From Chelonoidis abingdonii (lineage: Eukaryota > Chordata > Testudines > Testudinidae): 64,000 nt of DNA. Shown here in pieces: positions 58,115 through 64,000 of the stretch (its first letter is position 1; every line of letters starts with the position of its first letter). A program made the translations under genes and the position numbers. The notes under the pieces are model-generated. The model saw nothing but the letters and a program-made list of their open reading frames with translations. It ran no database searches and was not told the origin of the DNA. The stretch lies in NCBI RefSeq assembly GCF_003597395.2, contig NC_133770.1, forward strand, positions 199,882,281 through 199,946,280, in the 5' to 3' direction.

Positions 58115-60330
58115 TTGGGGATTACGTGCTGTGTGCTGAGCTTGTGTTTGTCAGCCTGTTTGTTTGGTTGTTTGAAGGACCGTGTGCTCTGGCTGGCAGT
58201 TGGAGGCTGTGAGCTTCAAAGGAAGGTTTGAAAGCTAGAAGCCTCTGAATCAGAGACCCGTCCTCGTCATCATTTACCACTCCCCCAATTGTTGTGTCAT
58301 CTGGAAACTTTATCACTGATTTTTATGTTTTCTTTAGGTCATTGATAAAAGTTAAATAGTGTAAGATCACGATCCAATTCCTTCAGGCCCTCCTTGAAAC
58401 ACATCCATTTGATGATAGCTCCCCATTTACTGTTATATTTTGAGACCAGTTAGCCAGCTTTTAGAACATTTAATGTGTGCCAGATTCATTTTATATCATT
58501 CTAGTTTTAAAACCAAAATGTTATCAACTACCAGTCAAATCCCTTACAGAAATCTAAATATATTACACCATTGCCTTTATCAGACAAACTTGTAATCGCA
58601 TCAAAAATATATATCAGTTTGAGAAGATCTATTATCCATAAACTCATGATGATTAGCATTAATTATATTACTCTCCTTTCAATCTTTATTGATCAAGTCC
58701 CATATTAGCCACTCCATCATCTTGCCTAGGATTGATGTTAGACTGAGAGGCCTATAGTTACCCAGGTAATCCTGTTTACTCTTTTAAAATATTGGCATAA
58801 CATTAGTTTTCTTTCATTCTTCTGGAACTTCTCCACTGTTTGAAGACTTGTTGAAAATAAACATTAACAGTCAAGGGAGCTGCTCAGCCAGCTCTTTTAA
58901 AATTCTTGGATGCAAGTTATCAGGACTTGATTTACAAATGTCTAACTTTAGTAGCTGCTGTTTAACATCCTCCTGAGATACTTTTGGAATCGAAAGTGCA
59001 ATCATATGATATGACTACATTATCTCTTTTTCCCCCAAATAATTGAACACTTCTGCCTTTTCTGCCTTATTGTTGGTAATGCTACCATTTCCAGATAGTA
59101 ATGGATCAATACTGTTGTTAGGATTCTTATTGTTCCTAATATACTTAAAAACTTCTTATTATCCTTAACTCTGATGGCTATAATTTTCTCCTTGTGTCCC
59201 TTTGCTTTCCTTGTCAATTTTCTACAATTCCTAGCTTCTGATTTATGTTCATTACTATCCACGTCTCCCTTTCCCCTCCCCATTTGTTTATATATTGCTA
59301 CTTTCACTTCCTCTTTAAACACTACAGCTTTCTTCCTTGATTTTGGCTTTTTGAGCATCCAGTAAAGTGTTCTTAAACAATTCTCAATTATCATTCATGT
59401 TTTTCTGATTAATTTCTTGATCCCAGCTGATTTGGCTCATAATTGTTTTGAGGTTTGTGAAACTGGCCCTTTTAAAGCACCAAGTATATATATTACTGGT
59501 CTGGACTTTATTCTGTTTGCACATTATAGATATGTAAAAGTCACATTCACCTGGATCTAAGCTAGCATTATTTGTTAGTTCTCAGATCAGTTCCTCCTTG
59601 ACTGTCAAGACATGGTCTAATTTAAAATTTCCTCATGTTGAATGCAACACTTTTTGAGTTGGGAAATTGTCATCTATAATATTTGGAAATTCCAAGGAAT
59701 GTTTTAGTACTGGCCTCATGAGACCTCCGGCATATATCACTCAAACTGAAGTCTTTCATCATTACACAGCTTATTTCCCTACACATTATAGATAGATAGA
59801 TATGTGTAAGGACATGCCCATTTTGTTATCTAGTGAGTTGCTGGTTTGTAGCAGACACCAACTAATACTCCATCTTGTGCTTTACCTATTGCAACATTGA
59901 TCCATAAGCATTCAAGAACCTTTTCTTCTGAGTTATCAGTGGATCAGAAACATGTAATGCCATTTTTGACAGAGTGCCACTCCTTCTCTCCTTTAGCACA
60001 CTTGATCCTTCCTAAATAGGTAATAGACATTGATTTTTAAGATTCCAGTCAAGCAAATCATCCCACCAGGTTTCAGTAATACCAATTAGATTGAATTTAT
60101 GTTCATAAATGAGCAATTTATATTCCTTTTATTTCCCAGGCTCCTAGCTTTGGTGTGTAGGCAATGAAAAATTATCTTTCTCTTCATGTGCTTTGGTTCC
60201 TTAATTAATTTTGTTCTTGGTATCTCAATTTGTGCTAAATGAGTGCTCATATCTTCTCTCTTTTTATCCTTCCTTTTTGTTTTTTAGTTTAATGCTCCCT
60301 CACTACTGTAGCCAGCCAGTCCCTGAGGAG
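58115..60330 (-). pseudogene. CR1/L3-type LINE ORF2 (endonuclease-RT), decayed
   Basis: Reading the minus strand: the endonuclease motif 'IGITETWWDD' (60062-60083), 'LVGVCYKPATH'-like remnants near 59860, a Lys/Arg-rich linker 'RNCRKLTRKAKGHKEKIIA' and 'VKDNKKFLSILG' (59020-59394), and RT 'IKFPDDTTIGGVVN' (58270-58316), where the catalytic box FADD has become FPDD. ORF2 of CR1-clade LINEs nicks DNA and reverse transcribes in place. Many stops. The copy ends near 58115, tail to tail with the LINE at 57540-58030. Confidence 0.8.
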
Positions 60331-61702
60331 ATTGGATAGCATACACCTTAGCAGGAGGGGAAATAAACAATCCATCTCCCCTCTCCCTATAGAAGGTAGA
60401 TCAATGTTCCATAAAACCAAAACCCTCCACCCTACACCACTTACCTAACCAGCAGTTCACTTCCATAAATTTGTGTCTTCCACCTTCCTTCACTTGTGGG
60501 ACAGGGAGGATCTCAGAAAATACCACTTGAACATATGATGGCAGTGAAGCAGAGTTTCTAACAGAGTAGGTTTTAGAGGTCTCTGTGGCCTCAGGCCTTC
60601 TTTAGTATAAATTATTAATTTTTTGCATGACCAGTTTTTGGGCAGCTCTGATCTTGCTCAAGGAATGTCCATTATCCTTGATTATCAAGAACGAAAGATT
60701 TTTCAATACATCTAAAATACAATGCAGTCAATAAAGGAACATTGCCCTCTACTAACTCTTAGTTCCGTATAGGTGGTTTACATCCGGAAACTTCTCTCTT
60801 TAGCAGAATATCTCCGTCTTAGTATGTCTTCTGACATGTTAGACCATATAAAGCTTTCAATATAGGAGAATGTAGGGAAAAAATGCTGTGCCTATGCAGG
60901 CACACAAGAAATAAGACTCTGTGGTACTCCCTGGCAGAGGTATAATACAGATCTCTTGGCAGTTCTATACAACTCAGCCCAATGGAAGAGAACACAAGTG
61001 ATCCAGGAGCTTGGCAGTATTGTGGTCAGTAGCCAATATAATTCATGGAGCACTGATGTTTGTGCTGGTTTAATCCACATAATAAACAGCCTACTGCATG
61101 TCCAATTATATGTAGTTGATAGGTGACATTCTGGGAATGGAGGACAGGAAGACAGCAGCCACAGTGATTCAATATGAAAGTGATGAAAACGTATTACTGT
61201 AGATAACTCCATGTCTGTGGGGAATGAACATAGTATCTGGATCAGCCAAAGGTGAAAGTGACGTTTCTCACTGTTTTCACGATTGTGGTTGCTATTTGTC
61301 AATCTTTCTAATAGTTCCACAGAGCACTATGAGATACAATATTTACAATATTCCTACTTTCATCATAGGGGAATACTGCAGCATCTCAGATACCACTGTG
61401 GGACAACAGTTCTAAAGAAACAGTACAGATAGTGACGTTTCAGGCCACAACAAAAACTTAGAGACCAGTAGAAAGAAGCCAAATTTTCTGCTGCTTCTTC
61501 AAGATGCTTCTCTCTTGGCATATCCAATCCAGTTTGAACCAGCTATTTCTCATCTATGGTCCTTTCCAGTCTGTACCCACTAACTTTGCTTGGAAACTTC
61601 TTGAAGTTGACCCAGCAGTATATGAACTGCCTTACATTAGACTTGCAATCAAGGTGCAACATACATTTCCTTCAGTATCTCCCTGAAGAAAGGAAGATAA
61701 CA
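60331..61702. other. No recognisable feature
   Basis: AT-rich; the 142-codon open frame 60892-61320 has no domain and a biased composition. Confidence 0.5.
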
Positions 61703-61707
61703 GTATC

Positions 61708-62335
61708 TGTAACAGAGCTCTTTCAGGGCCAGGTGGCCTAATGGGTAGCGCAAGTATCACCTCTTAGTGGGGTGGCCTTTCATTCCAGTTCCTCACCAGA
61801 GGATGGGTTTAGCTTCTCTTCAGATTTTTAATATCCTTATCCTCTTCTTATCAGTGGGTGAGTGTGATTATAAAGTTGCTTATGCCCTTCCTGCAGCAGA
61901 GGCAGTTGGTAGAGAAGCCTAGGCCCATCCTAGGGGCGCTGATCCAGGGCCGTATAAGAGTCAGCAGTGTCTGGCACTCTGGAGAGCCCTCGAAGTTACT
62001 TTCCTGGGTCTCTTCCTACCACCTATATTTCCCCCTGGCTCCAAGTCCATATAAGGTAACAAAAGAAAAAGAAAAGTCAACCAAACCCTCAGCTCCAACT
62101 TGGCTCAGTGTTAGTCCTGATCCCAAAGGGTGGTTTCTTTGGCACCCTTTTCTAGGAGGCCTCAGGTTAGGTCTGACTTCCTCCTCAGTCTGCCTTCTGA
62201 GCTGAGTTGCTCCCTTTTAAAACTTCCTCTTCAGGGGGATCATGTTGTGCAGACCTGGAGGGGAAGTGCTACCTGAGCCCAGTATTATCCTTTAAACCCT
62301 TTTGGCCCAGTGTGGGGTTTGTACACCCCATTACA
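61708..62335 (-). mobile_element. Solo LTR, 628 bp, antisense
   Basis: Minus strand: TGTAATGGGGTGTACAAACC to ...GAGCTCTGTTACA. Flanks GTATC (61703-61707) and GCATC (62336-62340) match 4/5. A TTTTAAAA TATA-like box lies near 62216. Ends resemble the gag-only element's LTR (TGTAGTGGGG...GTTACA). Confidence 0.8.
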
Positions 62336-62469
62336 GCATCTCTCAAGAAATGGGATGACAATTAATCTGATATAATCAGATATTGGAGTCATACACACTA
62401 CTCTATCAGAATAGAGATTAATTTTTTAAGCCAAGGAGAAAATTTGAGTGGATAAAACAAACTACTACA

Positions 62470-62570
62470 GCACTACTGTTTGTTAAGCACTAAGAATGTG
62501 CTCAGGACTGTACAAAAAAAAAAGACATGGTCCTTGCCTTATGGAATTTACATTTTCCATTGAGTTGGAG
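62470..62570 (+). repeat. Interspersed amniote repeat, third copy
   Basis: 'tttgttaagcactaagaatg', 'ggactgtaca' and 'gacatggtccttgccttatggaatttaca', matching 51930-52075 in order. Confidence 0.5.
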
Positions 62571-64000
62571 AACAGCAGAGGCATACATTTCCCTGGATGA
62601 CTGTGGAAGATCATACACTGTTGCATTTTTATTAAACAGGCATGTAACAGCAAATTTAATTTAGATTAATTAATAAAGTAGGCTGTTTAGCAGAGAGCAT
62701 GTTTTGAAGCAGCAACTGAATGAAGACAGGGTAAACAATTTGAGAGGCTGACTGCCTGTCTTTCTAGGCTTAGGAGGGAGTTCCGGTGTTGAACATATTT
62801 ATATTTAGGGATGTAAGGTAAAATATGTTAAACAGTAGTACACATTAGATATTTATCTACATACATAAATTTGCATTCTCAGTTTGCCTAATGAGTGCAT
62901 GATAGAAGAAATATGTGTTTCATCAGAAAAGAAAGGACTCACGTAGACAAAAACTGTTTACTTTACAGAGATCAGATTTGAGACTGTCATCCACAATTAG
63001 CGACTCATTTTCTTGTTTTGTTTTGTAGCTAATCCCATCGTTTTAGTTCCCTTCAGGTTGTGATTCCATGCTTTAGTTGGGCTGAGCAATATAGGCCAAT
63101 CTCCTACTGAGAGAACTGAAACAACTGGCAATAGTTCTTTTCAGTGCTTAGCTATTTCTGCACTATAAGTTTAGTTCCAGGAAAGAGGGAAAAAACAAAG
63201 ACATTGCCAGTGCTTCTGTGGGATAGGATTGCCCATTTGAGATTTTAGAGTTGACTTCCTTTCATCATTATCTATGTATGTCTTTATAATGCTAGTGTAT
63301 TGTACTGTCTCTGATTGGCAGAATGTTAGCCCTTCTCAAGTGTCTGATTATATTACTCTATAAATGTTGGTCTACAAAGAAAATATAAGCACTAATACAA
63401 CTGTAGATAATGGAGATTCTACTTTAATTCAAGTGATAGTTTGTGTTCCTGAAGGGAAGGCGCTGAGCCCCTTCCCTGCTACTGCATGGGTGTGATTGAG
63501 CCAGTGCTTTTGATGCCTGTATTAGTGTGACTATGGATTTGTTAAAACTTGCAAAGAAGACAAAAGCCCGTCTGAGTGGAATAATTAGCACACCTCATTA
63601 GAAAATATATCACATGCATTCTTAACATCTCTATCTTACAGGTTTACCCAGCATCATCATTCATGATGGCTTACAGTTTCTGAACATTAGTGCTTCTGAG
63701 TTTTCAGTAATTCCCCACAGGCACCTGATAGAAACAATTTGGACATGTCTGGAATATACTTAAACAGCTAAAAATATATTAATTCAGGCTGGATACTAGT
63801 ATTAAGTTGAAATGAGTTAAAGAAAAGAATTAAAATACACAGCCCGGTTATATCCTGAAAAATTTACCTTTTAATACCATTCAGGGGCACCATTTCAGAT
63901 TTTAGTGAGCAGGGGGGCAACTTAACCTTGATTCCAGGGAATATTTGGGCACCTGGAAACTCCATGGAGCCATTGCTGGCCATACTGCTCAGGACCAGGA
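62571..64000. other. No recognisable feature
   Basis: AT-rich sequence to the window end, nothing supported. Confidence 0.5.

Noticed and set aside
61735..61770. tRNA-like A-box (tggcctaatgggtagcgc)
   Set aside because: No B box, no cloverleaf and it lies inside the end of an LTR.

Overview
This is vertebrate genomic DNA, almost certainly from a turtle. The evidence is the mix of old repeats: CR1/L3-type LINEs, MIR SINEs, Penelope-like elements (PLEs) with GIY-YIG endonuclease remnants, Ty3/gypsy LTR elements, hAT-type short transposons with 8-bp target duplications, and a roughly 2.1-kb DNA transposon carrying a decayed Myb/SANT-like reading frame. I found no bacterial-type gene, no convincing host exon and no rRNA or tRNA gene. 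The window is best read as an intergenic or intronic layer-cake of transposable elements, nearly all coding-dead.

Layout. 1-7300: hAT-like fragment, CR1 tail and DNA transposon copy A. 7300-18000: solo LTRs, a complete gag-only LTR retrotransposon with 5-bp target duplications (11299-13824), a CR1 tail, a 126-bp PLE tail with a 10-bp target duplication, and an antisense LTR. 18250-23860: an ERV-like LTR, then a minus-strand Ty3/gypsy element whose domains run protease-integrase-reverse transcriptase-RNase H (the rare Gmr1-like order), joined to a 5'-truncated PLE. 26990-28840: a heavily decayed PLE. 29870-31250: gag/protease remnant and LTR piece of a second gypsy lineage. 32960-33093: microsatellite running into a 100-N gap. 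33200-39415: minus-strand pol of a canonical-order gypsy element, split by a 4.6-kb PLE insertion (34095-38714) made of two head-to-head copies and flanked by near-identical 10-bp duplications. 39416-46100: hAT-type elements, a LINE fragment and an antisense LTR. 46221-48317: transposon copy B, inverted relative to A. 50763-64000: more hAT elements, hairpin repeats, two solo LTRs, MIR and CR1/L3 fragments.

The elements interact only by nesting, which gives relative ages: gypsy pol is older than the PLE that split it. The most interesting signals are the Gmr1-like domain order, hammerhead-ribozyme motifs in the 3' tails of four to five PLE copies, the head-to-head PLE pair, and a subterminal palindrome kept in both copies of the 2.1-kb transposon. 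Several stretches (37269-38440, 13039-13824) differ from their sister copies mainly by 1-2-base indels, which may be sequencing error rather than biology. Family names rest on motif recognition and my knowledge of turtle repeats; no search was run.
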